A DNA stretch of 64,000 bases from Galbula dea (taxonomy: Eukaryota > Chordata > Aves > Piciformes > Galbulidae). Every line of letters begins with the position of its first letter. The stretch's first letter is position 1. Under the pieces are notes generated by a model. It saw only the letters and a program-made list of their open reading frames with translations, did not search any database and had not been told where the DNA came from. Positions 25,336 through 35,585 of the stretch are shown one piece after another. Location of the stretch: contig VWZX01010089.1 in the NCBI GenBank assembly GCA_013399015.1, positions 441,311-505,310 on the forward strand, read 5' to 3'. A program made the translations under genes and the position numbers.

Positions 25336-26676
25336 GAAACAAATAGAAGAGATGGAAGAGAAACAAAGGTCTGACAAAGCAGAGCTTGTCAGAATGCAGC
25401 AAGAAGTGGAGTCCCAGCGCAAAGAGACCGAAATAGTGCAGCTGCAGATCCGAAAGCAGGAGGAGAGCCTGAAAAGGAGAAGTGTTCACATTGAGAGCAG
25501 GCTAAAGGATCTGCTAGCTGAAAAAGAAAAATTTGAAGAAGAGAGACTAAGAGAACAACAGGAGATAGAGCTTCAGAAGAAGAAGCAGCAGGAAGAAATC
25601 TTTGCCCGGGTGAAAGAGGAGTTGCAACGGCTGCAGGAGCTGAACCTGAATGAGAAAGCAGAGAACATGCAGATTTTCCGGGAGCTGGAAAAACTGAAGA
25701 AGGAAAAAGATGAGCAGTATATGAAGCTGGAGTTGGAAAAAAAGAGACTTGAAGAACAAGAAAGGGAACAGGTGATGCTGGTGGCTCATCTAGAAGAACA
25801 GCTTCGAGAGAAGCAGGTCATGATAGAGCTCCTTAAGAGAGGAGATGTTCGAAGAGTTGAAGAAGAGAAGAGAGATCTGGAAGATATTAGAGAATCTCTT
25901 TTGAAAGTCAAGGAAGCTCCATCTGAAGGGGATGAAAACCATGAGGAGCTAGAAAAAGCCCAGCAGGATTTCACAGACTTTAAAAGGAAACAACTGGAAC
26001 AGCTGGCCATTTTGGAAGAAGATTTAATTCAACAAATGGATCACCTAGAAAAGGAAATAGCAGATGGAAAAAGAGCTCTGGAACCCTTAAAATCTGCACC
26101 TGAAGAACATTTAAGTCTCAAGAGAGATGATGAAAGCTTTCTGGCTGAAGAAGTTGACAAGCTGAGGCCAGCAGAGTACAGGCTCCAATCTAAAGTACGC
26201 CAGCTCGAGTACCTGAAGAGTAATCATTTGCCAGCTCTGCTGGAAGAAAAACAAAGAGCTTCTGAAGTTCTTGACAGGGGCTTGTTAGGGTTAGATAATA
26301 CTCTCTATCAAATAGAGAAAGAAATAGAAGAAAAAGAAGAGCAGCTTGCCCAGTACAGAGCTAGCACAGATCAGCTGCAGCAGCTTCAAGAAACCTTTGA
26401 ATTCACAGCCAATATAGCTCGTCAGGAAGAAAAGGTTCGGAAGAAGGAAAAAGAAATCCTGGAATCCAGGGAAAAACAGCAGAGAGAAGCACTGGAGCAA
26501 GCTGTGGCTAAGTTGGAAAGGAGGCATTCTGCTTTGCAGCGTCGTTCCACCATAGACTTTGAAATCCAAGAGCAGAAGCAGAAGCTTGCCACCTTGAACA
26601 ACAGCTGCAGTGAGCAGGCAGGGCTGCAGGCGACTCTGGAAGCTGAGCAGAAAGCCCTCGAAGAAGACCGAGAACG
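25336..26676 (+). CDS. KIF16B: KIF16B visible exon 7: main coiled-coil stalk (1341-base exon)
   Basis: One exon encodes about 447 residues of the stalk (phase 2 in and out; acceptor tcctgtag, donor gtaagt). It starts KQIEEMEEKQRSDKAELVRM and contains RKQEESLKRRS, LLAEKEKFEEERLREQQEIE and, late on, FEFTANIARQEEKVRKKEKE and LERRHSALQRRSTIDFEI. The composition is Glu/Lys/Gln/Leu-rich with heptad periodicity, so long parallel coiled coils are expected, broken by the GDENHEELEKA and GLLGLDNTLYQ segments. In KIF16B the stalk coiled coils mediate dimerisation and tail-to-motor autoinhibition. No frameshift or stop occurs. A CR1 fragment begins about 57 bases after the donor. Confidence 0.97.
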
Positions 26677-26732
26677 GTAAGTGTTGTGTGCAGGGACTTC
26701 TTCCAGGGGTTAGAATCTGTCCACAGGGAGGA

Positions 26733-26920
26733 AAAGAGTGGTCAGGCATTGGCCCAGGCTGCCCAGGGCAGTGGTGGAGTCACCATCCCTGGAGGGATTT
26801 AACAAACTGTATAGATGTGGTGCTTAGGGCCATGGGTTAGTGACATGGTGGTGATAGGTTGATGGTTGGGCTTGGTGATCTTAGAGGTCTCTTCCAACCT
26901 TAATAATTCTGTGATTTTTT
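26733..26920 (+). mobile_element. CR1 LINE 3' fragment close to an exon
   Basis: Plus-strand CR1 3' end: gcattggcccaggctgccca, gttgatggttgggcttggtg, ggtctcttccaaccttaata and terminal attctgtgat. It is very similar to the copy at 18550. It starts about 57 bases after the donor of the 1341-base exon. Confidence 0.92.
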
Positions 26921-28012
26921 TTATACCTTAGAGGTTGAGGGAGTGACTTGTTCTGTGCCCTAGTATCTGAGTTTCTTGGTGAGTTTCAAGGAGTTTACCC
27001 AGCATTGATGCTGTGTTGCTTTGTCAAGGTTTCTTGCTCCGTGAAGGCCACAAAGATGATCAGAGAACTGGAACCTCTCTTCACATGCCTGGATGAGCTT
27101 ATAGCTGTAGGAAGTGATATCTTTTGATAGCAAGATGTTTACAAACCAAGAGAGAAGCTTTGTGCCTTTAGTGTAATTCTGATTTTTGTGGTTAAATCAA
27201 TTTTCCATAGATGCAAACACTCTCCTGTATCCATCAGCCATCTCTCCTCCCTCAGGATGCAAAATTGTTTTGCTGCTAATCAGAAGAAACAGATGGCTTC
27301 TGGCAGTGCTGCAGAAAGTACTCTCAAAATGAAGTAACAGTTCAGTCTGCTTTACTCCAGCCTAAGCCTCAGCATTTATCATCTCTTTGATTTTCTGGTT
27401 TAAAATCCACCTCTGGGATGAAATGAAGTAGTCATAGCATTAGACTTTAATTTAGATACAGACAGCTGTAGGACAAGTGGTGGAACCCTAACTTGGCATG
27501 GTTTCCCCTCCTTTTGCAGGAACAACTTCTTTTATTCTTGAATTTTCAAGTAACCTCTAGCAAAACAATTACATTTAGAGACAAAAGTTATAATGGAAAT
27601 GGGGAAGATTATTACTGAGTTCCTAATCTAATCTTGTGTTGCTAATGAAATCTCAGCTGCATTACAAATGAAAGTGTGTCCTGCAGATTACTTTGTCACA
27701 ATATAGTTTAATTTGACTAAGTGATAAATATTGCAAGAAGTGCTTCTAATTTTACATGAGATGTCTGGGGCATTTGCAATCACAAATCTGGTCTCCAGTT
27801 TTACATCTTCTGTTCTGGGCATAAATCTGGTTGCTAGGAAATTTATTTGTTCAAGAAAGTGAGAAGGTTTCCATTTCCAATGATGATTTATTAGGTTCTG
27901 TCTAAAATAAATACTAGGTGTTTTATTAGGGAAGTAAATATTGAAAAAATACATAACACAGACTGAAGGGAAAACTGGAAAGACACAGACCAAAGGAATA
28001 ACTGGAAAGAGA

Positions 28013-28044
28013 GATATATATATATATATATAATATATATATAT
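28013..28044. repeat. TA microsatellite
   Basis: A run of about 16 TA dinucleotides with one phase shift (ataatata). Such tracts are usually length-polymorphic. Confidence 0.95.
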
Positions 28045-28565
28045 AATGTGTGTACAGTATATAATTTAAAGCTTTTATACTTTTACTGTAGGTATGTTTT
28101 GCCACATCATGGTTTTAAGTTGTCTTTGGTTTTTTGGATGAGTGCTGTATTTTGGCTTCTTTTTTTCCCCCTCATTTATTAATTAGCTTCCTACTGGAAG
28201 CTAATAACTGAGGTCATTGATGGAGTTCTGTAATGAGGAAAGTTTGTTTAAGTAATGCTAGCAGATAGGTTAATTCTTAGGAATTAATACTTAATGCACT
28301 GAGTTAGATACCTTGTGCATTGGGAGTTATTGACATTGTTTTATTTAACTTGATACTGATGTTGTAATGTGATTTTTTTTTTTTATTGAGTTCTACTTCC
28401 CTATCTAAATATGCTTAAAGAACAGTGGTGATTTTTATGTCTTCATAAATCCTAATATCTCCAATCTTCCATCCATGTATCCCAGTGTAAGGACAGTATT
28501 TCCCATAAGAGCTGCAGGAATCAACTCTAAACCACAGTCAGTTACATTTTAAGATCTCTTTATAG

Positions 28566-28724
28566 CCTGGACCAGGAAATTCAGCAGCTGAAGCAAAAGA
28601 TCTATGAGGGTGATGGTGCTCAGAAAGGAAACCATGGAATGTTGGAAGAAAGACTCTCCCAGACCACTTCTCCTACCAGCCCCCCAAAGGCACAGCCACC
28701 CACTGCTCCACTGGCTGATGACAA
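28566..28724 (+). CDS. KIF16B: KIF16B visible exon 8: end of first stalk segment and variable linker
   Basis: A 159-base exon (phase 2 in and out), acceptor ctttatag, donor gtaggt. It codes LDQEIQQLKQKIYEGDGAQK, which continues the coiled coil. A Ser/Thr/Pro-rich low-complexity stretch follows (QTTSPTSPPKAQPPTAPLA) and then DD. The latter part is poorly conserved with human KIF16B as I recall it. I chose the donor at 28725 because it keeps the frame into the next exon. A second GT four bases on (28729) would put an in-frame TAG (28726-28728) into the exon and truncate the protein. Confidence 0.9.
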
Positions 28725-29533
28725 GTAGGTAACCTGCATTTCTGCAGTGCTTTGGCAGGAAGGCAAACAACAGCTTCAGAGAAGAGATATTTGGAAAGAT
28801 CATTCTGCCTGGACTGGATTTGAATGAAATACTCTGAGTCCTTAAAGACTAGGCTGGAAATACAATTAATTTGCCTAATCTGTTGCTCCTGTGCAGTTTA
28901 TTTTAGAATACAGGGTTTGGAAAGTGTAAGCTAAAATGTATTGAAATTGGGTTTGTTTTTTACAGGTACTTGTCTGTGTGCTGTTGCTTTATATGCATGT
29001 AAAACAACAAAGTAAATGAAATTATCTTAACCCTTTCCTAACAAGGCAGCTGCCTGGTATCACTTAAAATCAATTCCACCTCTGGTCTTTTTACACTTGT
29101 GCAGTTGTAGTATCAACTCTTGGAGCATTCTTTCTGGTTGAAGACCAAACCCTTGTTAGCCCAAATTGCTGATATTGCAGAAGTGATCTAAATCCAACCA
29201 TTAAGGAACCAAAGATGCAACCCCAGCCTGCTCTTTCTTTCTTTCTCCATTGCTTTTACCCTCACTGCCACTTGTGTGGAGAACTGAACACAGAGCAGAG
29301 GCTTAACCTGTGGTCCATTAAATTGTCTGATTATGATATCAAATGATTAACTCTTGCCTCTTAAATGAACACATGCTCCAAAGTCCATGTTCTTGAGGAG
29401 GGATAAAGCTGGTCTAACAGTAAACCTAACAGTTAAGAGCTGTTCATAAGCATTTAAAGAGTTCTTTAGTTTCTCTTGGTTTTTATCTAAGGATATACTT
29501 CTTTCCTTCCCCCCTCTCTTTTATATCTTGAAG
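28725..29533 (+). other. KIF16B: KIF16B intron
   Basis: An 809-base intron with no recognisable repeat. The acceptor is preceded by a good pyrimidine tract (ttctttccttcccccctctc). Confidence 0.9.
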
Positions 29534-29639
29534 GATAAATGCCTTTATTGAACAAGAAGTGCAGAGAAGGCTCCAGAATATCCATCATAAAGCTGAGGAT
29601 AACAATGTTAGCCAGACCTGGTCTACAGAAAGTTTAAAG
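29534..29639 (+). CDS. KIF16B: KIF16B visible exon 9: second coiled-coil segment
   Basis: A 106-base exon (phase 2 in, phase 0 out), acceptor tcttgaag, donor gtgagc. It completes a Lys codon and then codes INAFIEQEVQRRLQNIHHKA and EDNNVSQTWSTESLK. The INA(F/Y)IE(Q/E)EVQRRLQ core is shared with human KIF16B from memory. The second half is divergent. Confidence 0.94.
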
Positions 29640-30176
29640 GTGAGCAGGGGTGGATAAGAAATCCTGACCTTCAATACACCCTGTGTAACCACTGGTTTAG
29701 TTTGGCTGTTCAAGAATCTTCATGTCTTCCTATGTTTACTTATCTTTAATTTGCAATAAAGGAAGAAGCAGTAAATCAGGGATCTCAATTTTAGCTTTTG
29801 ATTCTCTTTTTGTCCCAGTAGCTGTTTTATGTTGTATTCCTATTTTTTTTTTTTTTCAGGGAAGAGTGTGTAAATGGCAATAGGAAGCTTGCAGATAAGA
29901 TCAGAATCTTTATTTAATGTCTGTAGAAGAGTCAGATTCCATCCAGAACAACAATTGTTTATACTTGCACACAAATGCTCATTTACAAAGTGGTGATCTA
30001 AGTAACCCAAGGACTAGGTTGATTGGCTTCTAAACTAATACCTTAATAAATAGCAATAAAAAAATAGTTCTTTTTGGCTATTGAAAAAAAAAAATCTGTT
30101 TCTATGAATACTTTGAAACAAACTTACCCAAAAAGGGCACTCTTTAATAATCACCTCTGCCTCTTTTTGTCCTTAG
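29640..30176 (+). other. KIF16B: KIF16B intron
   Basis: A 537-base AT-rich intron with homopolymer T and A runs. No named element is seen. Confidence 0.92.
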
Positions 30177-30227
30177 GAGAATGAGAGACTGAACAATGGC
30201 ACTGTTCAGCGCAAGCTGAAGTATGAG
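30177..30227 (+). CDS. KIF16B: KIF16B visible exon 10: last exon common to both predicted isoforms
   Basis: A 51-base exon of 17 codons, phase 0 at both ends, acceptor tccttag, donor gtaggt. It codes ENERLNNGTVQRKLKYE, matching the NEKLHNGTIQRKLKYE segment of human KIF16B as I recall it. Because it ends exactly on a codon, it can join in frame either to the terminal exon at 31222 or to the first PX exon at 37210, which also begins on a codon. This is the branch point of the gene's 3' end. Confidence 0.95.
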
Positions 30228-31221
30228 GTAGGTCAGAACTGGTCAGAATGAACTGGGTCTCTTCAATTATGGCATGCCCTCTAATTAAATTTCTTCATGT
30301 TTAGCTGCACAATTACAATTTGGAATTCACAGCAAGATCAATGGCTAATAAGAGCCAGCAATGCATTTTTCTAGGTGGAATGAAACTGATTTCTTTTCAG
30401 ATTGAGCATAAACTTCTTCCTTGTTGGAAAGGTGTGGTGTTAGTGTGGGTCTGTCTTCCTCCTTCTATCCTGAGTCTTAATTTGGAACAGTATCCCTTTC
30501 CTGCTTTGGAGAGGATAAAAACATTTAATGAGGAGAGATGGTGTGAATTGAGGGCAGCACTTCACATTTCTGACTCACAGTGACCTACTGTGTGTCCATA
30601 GCATGAGCAGGTAGCCATGGGCACATCTGGCTATGTCATGAAGGATTCAGACCTGAGGTTTTTAAACTGAGGCTTAGGCTCCTTGGGATTTGGTTGCCTA
30701 ACTCTTGTTTGAAATATGGTTAATAATTTGTCAGGGTGAGTAAATCCTAAATACCTTCATAAATGTAAAGTTTAATAGTAGGCTGCAACACCTCTAATTT
30801 GGACTCTTTTAAAATGACTTTCATACTGTTATTATTAAACCTTGTTGGGCTTTTTACTTTCTTTCACAGTATAGGATTGCTTTTGTTGTGCATGTGTGGA
30901 GAAATACTAAAGGACTTCTAAATTTCTGCATCACCCTTTGAGTTTCTTGAGGTTTTTGAGTAAAGCCAATATAAAACAAGTGAAATGGGTACTGTACAAA
31001 GGAAAAGCAGTGGTGAGCTGGGAAGATCAACCATTCCTGAATCAGACTTCAATCACTTCTGTTGGATTTTTCACTCTCTGATTGTGAGAGATTGTACAGT
31101 GATTGTGCCAATTTTGAATGATTCTACAAACCTAATCAAAACCAATCCTCAGCTAAGAAATGTTCACATGAGAAGGTTTTATAAAGATGTTTCTCTTTTC
31201 TTCTTTTGAAATTTTTAACAG
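30228..31221 (+). other. KIF16B: KIF16B intron (to the alternative terminal exon)
   Basis: A 994-base intron from GTAGGT to a strong acceptor (tttctcttttcttcttttg, then aaatttttaacag). No repeat is recognised. If the PX isoform is made, the intron instead runs to 37209 and skips the terminal exon. Confidence 0.85.
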
Positions 31222-33396
31222 AAGAGTCAACAGTGGCAGCCACATGATGGCTTTCCAGTTAGGTCTAAAGATGGCAATTCTGCTTCTGAGTTGTGTGGAG
31301 CAAACACAGGAGTAAGAGACCATAAAAGACAGAAGGAATGTGCAGAGATGTGGGATTTATTTTCCAGTTCTGGAAGCATCTCCTCCCCTTCTACATCAGA
31401 GAAGGCATTTGAGAATCAAAGGAGTCATTCCAAACAGGAGAGCTTTGCTTGTCATCGTGACACCGAGAGTAGTTTCATGCACTCTAAACATACTCATACT
31501 TTAAGGAGCAGGAATGTTCCCTATCAGCATCTTTTAGCTACTTCCTTCCAAAGTCAGGACTTAAATGATGTGACTTCTTTGCTTGGCAGGACTGAAAATT
31601 TCACTCATTTTGAGGATAAAATAATTACTCCTCTGGACTGTGACTGTTCAGGAACTGCATCTGATTGTTCCCACTTGCAGCAGCTGTGTCCTGTAGGATC
31701 CTTAATGGGTGCTAATGAGCAGGCTGGCTTTAGCAGCATATCAAGCCTTCTCTTTTCTCAGTCTGATGTGCATTCTGAAATAACAACTTGTCAAGACAAC
31801 AGCCAATTTAAGACAGTGAACCCAACAACTGAAGACCAGTCTAGTGATTCTCAGCTTCCAACACAAAAAACTTCTGATTTGATTTCCTTTAAGTCAATAG
31901 CTTCTCATCTTGATGTGAGCCCAGAGCACACCTATGGTTTGGGATCTCTCTTCAATAAACTTTCCTGCCTTTACAAAGATACCAGTAGTCAGCTGCTCAA
32001 CAGTGGGATGGTTTCTAAACAAATCAAGGAGTTGGGAAGTTTGTGTGACAGAAGTTTGAGATGTGCACAAGTGGTATCATTAATAAAAAGTCTGCCACTT
32101 ATAAGAAACTTGCAAGTAAATGTTTTCTTCAAGTCAGAGATGAATCAAGATGTGTCCCAGTCTACTGATGATGCCAAGGCTCATACTGAAGATGTCATTC
32201 AGCCTGAGTTCCCTGTGCAAGAGGCTGCTACAATGTGTGTAAGCACAGAAATCTCTGATGCCTGTGTGAGAGAGCCCTCTGAAGGAGTTGCATGCTGTTG
32301 TACAGATGAAGAGCTGGAAACCAGTCTTGTGCTAAGACAGAAATTAGTGCCTTTTCCTGAGGCCTTTTTGAAGCTTCAGGTCTGTTCTTTGGAAAAAGTG
32401 CTGGAATTTTTGACTTGTGCCTTACCTCAAATGTGTATTAGAATGGAGGAGTTGAAAGGTGTATATTGGCTAGCTGTTGGGAACTGCAGAAATCCTGACC
32501 CAGAGCCTGCTTGCTTGCTGTTGTTCAGCTCTGTTCTGTATGTTGTTGTTTCACCAGTCAACAGCTGCCCGAGCTCCCTGGTGATGTGTCATGAGGTTCC
32601 CATCAGCACTCTAAAGGAGATTCAAGTTGGCTTTGCTGGACAGAACATCCATCTTCTGTCTTCTGCTGAAGATGGTTTGCTCACAATATTTACCTATAAC
32701 AAACACTTCACTCAGAGAATTTGCCATGACATAGTCAGCATTTTGATTTCCACAGTGGATGAGGCTGTTTATTTCAATCACCAGCTCCTGAAAGATGATT
32801 TGATGCAGATTTCACTTGACTGGACATCAGAAGTAAATGATTTAGTTTTTTCCAATGGCACAAGGTTGTCCTGTAAATTTAGAACTGAATTAGCTGATCT
32901 GGTTTACTTACTGCATGAAAACATGGGAAGTATGAAACCTTCCTTAGGGGATGTTCGTGTCCTGCTGTACACCTCAGTGAAGACAGAGAGTGCTGAGCAG
33001 CCTGTGCATAGAGCTCTTGTTCTTACAACTACTCATATAGGTCTCTTAAGGGAAAAGAATGGCTTTTACCCTGCAGCTAACTTTTTGGATGCTTCCTGCC
33101 AGCCATCACAGTTTGACAGCCTTCAGTTGTACAATCTGAATGATATCAGATGTGTAATTCTGCCAGACAAAGGGAATGTCACCAACATGGAGCTTGTGTT
33201 TTCTAGAAGGAGCAAGGTTGGATCTGATTCAGGAATTGGTTTTTCTAAATCCTGTGAAAAGGAAAGAAAGACTCAACTGACAGTTGTCCCATCAGTTCTT
33301 CCAAGCAGTTTGCATATCCCTTTGGAAATCTGGAGATTAACATTCAGTTCAAGTGAAGAAGCCATTTGGCTAATTATGCATCTGACTAGGTGTTGA
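31222..33396 (+). CDS. KIF16B: Predicted alternative terminal exon of KIF16B, 724-residue C-terminal region without PX domain
   Basis: An uninterrupted 725-codon frame opens at a good acceptor (a stop lies 6-4 bases before the exon, so the frame starts with the exon) and ends at TGA 33394-33396. It begins KSQQWQPHDGFPVRSKDGNS in phase 0, matching the end of the exon at 30227. Residues 1 to about 340 are Ser/Thr/Gln-rich and look disordered. Residues about 385-520 read as a beta-rich module with strands (ACLLLFSSVLYVVVSP) and a closing helix (FTQRICHDIVSILIS). Residues about 530-720 contain a second such module (RALVLTTTHIGLLREKNG, then SSSEEAIWLIMHLTRC). The strand-plus-final-helix pattern resembles PH-like folds, which is inference. 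A random frame this long is very unlikely in 39-45% GC DNA. I could not confirm transcription. A separate overlapping gene is possible but less likely, since no good start ATG or promoter is seen. Confidence 0.82.
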   Translation, partial: KSQQWQPHDGFPVRSKDGNSASELCGANTGVRDHKRQKECAEMWDLFSSSGSISSPSTSEKAFENQRSHSKQESFACHRDTESSFMHSKHTHTLRSRNVPYQHLLATSFQSQDLNDVTSLLGRTENFTHFEDKIITPLDCDCSGTASDCSHLQQLCPVGSLMGANEQAGFSSISSLLFSQSDVHSEITTCQDNSQFKTVNPTTEDQSSDSQLPTQKTSDLISFKSIASHLDVSPEHTYGLGSLFNKLSCLYKDTSSQLLNSGMVSKQIKELGSLCDRSLRCAQVVSLIKSLPLIRNLQVNVFFKSEMNQDVSQSTDDAKAHTEDVIQPEFPVQEAATMCVSTEISDACVREPSEGVACCCTDEELETSLVLRQKLVPFPEAFLKLQVCSLEKVLEFLTCALPQMCIRMEELKGVYWLAVGNCRNPDPEPACLLLFSSVLYVVVSPVNSCPSSLVMCHEVPISTLKEIQVGFAGQNIHLLSSAEDGLLTIFTYNKHFTQRICHDIVSILISTVDEAVYFNHQLLKDDLMQISLDWTSEVNDLVFSNGTRLSCKFRTELADLVYLLHENMGSMKPSLGDVRVLLYTSVKTESAEQPVHRALVLTTTHIGLLREKNGFYPAANFLDASCQPSQFDSLQLYNLNDIRCVILPDKGNVTNMELVFSRRSKVGSDSGIGFSKSCEKERKTQLTVVPSVLPSSLHIPLEIWRLTFSSSEEAIWLIMHLTRC

Positions 33397-35585
33397 AATC
33401 CAAATATGTTTAGATACATTCAAAATAAGAGGCTAATGAATAATGATAATTTGATTATTTTTGTTTTCTAACCAATAGGCAAAAGAGGGAATACTGTGGG
33501 GTGTGTACAGTCATCTTAGCAAAAGTCATTACTACTGGAGGGCTTGCTTTTTGGGGTCTCTCATATCCTGTACATGCATTTCCTTGGGAAAGTAAGGAAA
33601 TGAAATGTTTCTGTCTTAATGTGGTAGGTGGATCAAAACTCTAATTACAGCTGTGCCTTCTGATCTTCATTTTGGCTGTGTTTTCTGGATCCCTCTATCT
33701 ACTCTGTCTTCATTAATGTCTTCTCCATTCCTCCTTGATGGCTTTTTCTTTAATCTTTGTTCTTCTTGCTTCCTGTTTGCCACTCAGTATTTCATAACTA
33801 CTGTAGTACTAGTTTTAATCTTAGATTCATTGTGTGGTCTTAATACTGAGGAAGTTTATAGCTTTTATACTTAGTTTTGGGAAGAGTAGCATTGATGATT
33901 CTCTTCTGCTTCAGAGTTTTGCATTTAAGGATTACTGCATTAAAGGTTGTCCCAAGTGCAAAAGGAGTTGTTTGGCTTATTCCAAGTGTGGATTTGCTCT
34001 ATCTTGGGTTATTCCCCCCCTTGGCCTAGGGCTAAGAGTGAAGGCTGCTTGGAAGCAGTGAAACAGGAAAAGAAAACTAGAGAACACCCAATGCTCTCTT
34101 TAGTTTTCCCTCTTCCCTCCTTTTCTTGCAGGGAAGCAATGGATGGCTTTGTCATTCCTCTTATTTTGCCCAAATGGTTTATTTGCACTCCTCCACAACA
34201 GACTAAATCTTTAGATTCCCTTGATGAGAGTGCTCAAGGAAGAAGTGAGGTGCAAATGAAGGTAGTGAAAGGATGCAAACAGATGTTGGTTGTGCTTTAA
34301 ATAGCTTTTTGACCTTTGGTCATGGTGCTATGCCTGTATTAAGGTAAACATTTTGGGGTTTATCATCTGTGTACATGGGGCTCATGCTGTAAAATGGAGA
34401 GTTAGCAACAACTGGGTGTACAACCTGATGGATGGAGGAAGTTTGAGTCCAGAGTTCTCTCAGTGGTATGTGTCTTGCTTGGCTTTTTTGTTTCTTTTCT
34501 GCTTGCTTACTACTGGGGTTGGTGATGCTGTGAGACTGCATCTCTTACAGTCTCTGGAATGTTGAACATTAGGAAAAGATTTCCCTTGTTCAAGGCTTGC
34601 CTTTAGCTTAGCACAAGGTTATGCTTTACCTGTTACTCCTGTCAGATGTTCAAATCATAAGCAAGCTGTTGCCTCCCATTCTTCTGCTGCTTCTCTTGGA
34701 AAGGGAGCTGAATACCTTTTGAATCCTGCTGCTTGAATGTGCCATCTGCCTCCTTGGAGGAAGATGGTCCTTGGCAGCAAAACCAGTGGTATCTCATCTG
34801 AAATTCTGAATTCTGTGAGCATATTGCCAGTGGAGGTGCAATCCTCTACTAGACAGAGTTAGACTCCAGTCTCTCTACTAATAGAAGAACAGTTCCCATT
34901 TGTTCATGCCATATGTTAAGGCAGGATAAGGGAACTCATGGGATTTAAAAAGCAATCCCTTGGGGAGGTTGTGTCTGGAAGGATGAAGGCTGCTTGGGAT
35001 AGAAAATGATGGGGTTTTTGAGCATAACAAACCTTCTACTACCTTCAGGGAGTCTGAAGATGAACAGAATGTCTGACATATTTTAGGTGTGATTTTTGTT
35101 TTGAACAAACAGCAGCAGTTGTTTGGAGTTTGAGCATAACCTTCAGTCAGTCCAGTTCAGGAGTGGCTCCCACATTGACATCCCCCAAAAGTTAACATTG
35201 AACAGCACTAGCTGGGAGGCCTCTTTTAATCCAGGCTGTTGAAGGACAGCAATTCCTTCAACTGATTCCTTTTCAGATGATACCCCAACCTTAAATGTTT
35301 GTGCAGGTTCTGTTCCAAACAGCATGGCTTTCCTCTTCTGTGTTTGTTTCCAGATCTAACCTGATGAATATTCTGCATTTTTATTTCTATGACTTTGCAG
35401 CAAGATCTTTTATTCTACTGTAAATGAAACATGATGATTGGTGTTTATGAATATCAAAGCATTATTTAATGTGTTAGGATGTGTTTTTCCCAACACTTGG
35501 AGATTATTTTCCTCTCTGACTATTAGCTGTTTGTAATACTTCTCTGGAAATGACTGCCAATAAATTACATGTTGACAGAGGTGGC
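33397..35585 (+). other. KIF16B: Putative 3' UTR of the alternative KIF16B isoform
   Basis: AT-rich non-coding sequence after the TGA, with no repeat element. The first canonical AATAAA downstream of the stop is at 35559-35564. An ATTAAA at 33939-33944 is a possible earlier signal. The cleavage position near 35580 is a guess from the usual 15-25-base spacing. Confidence 0.5.
35559..35564 (+). promoter_or_regulatory. KIF16B: Candidate poly(A) signal AATAAA
   Basis: A canonical hexamer, followed by T- and GT-rich sequence (tgttgacagaggtggc, then ttatggttttattgttg) as expected downstream of a cleavage site. It would end the mRNA that contains the terminal exon at 31222. Confidence 0.5.

Larger units (their letters stand above)
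26677..28565 (+). other. KIF16B: KIF16B intron
   Basis: A 1889-base intron (donor GTAAGT, acceptor atctctttatag). It contains a CR1 fragment at 26733-26920, a TA microsatellite at 28013-28044 and a 10-bp stem with a 4-base loop at 28182-28205. Confidence 0.92.

Noticed and set aside
25217..26749. Minus-strand frames (80-152 codons) over the large stalk exon
   Set aside because: Antisense shadows of the Glu/Lys-rich coiled-coil exon; Leu/Phe/Ser-rich composition is the expected artefact.
28182..28205. 10-bp stem with 4-base loop
   Set aside because: Too short to stand out from chance; no flanking T-run or other signal.
31291..31293. A start codon for the 701-codon frame
   Set aside because: The triplet is TTG, an ordinary Leu codon here. 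The frame is already open from the splice acceptor at 31222, so this is an internal position in an exon and not a start.
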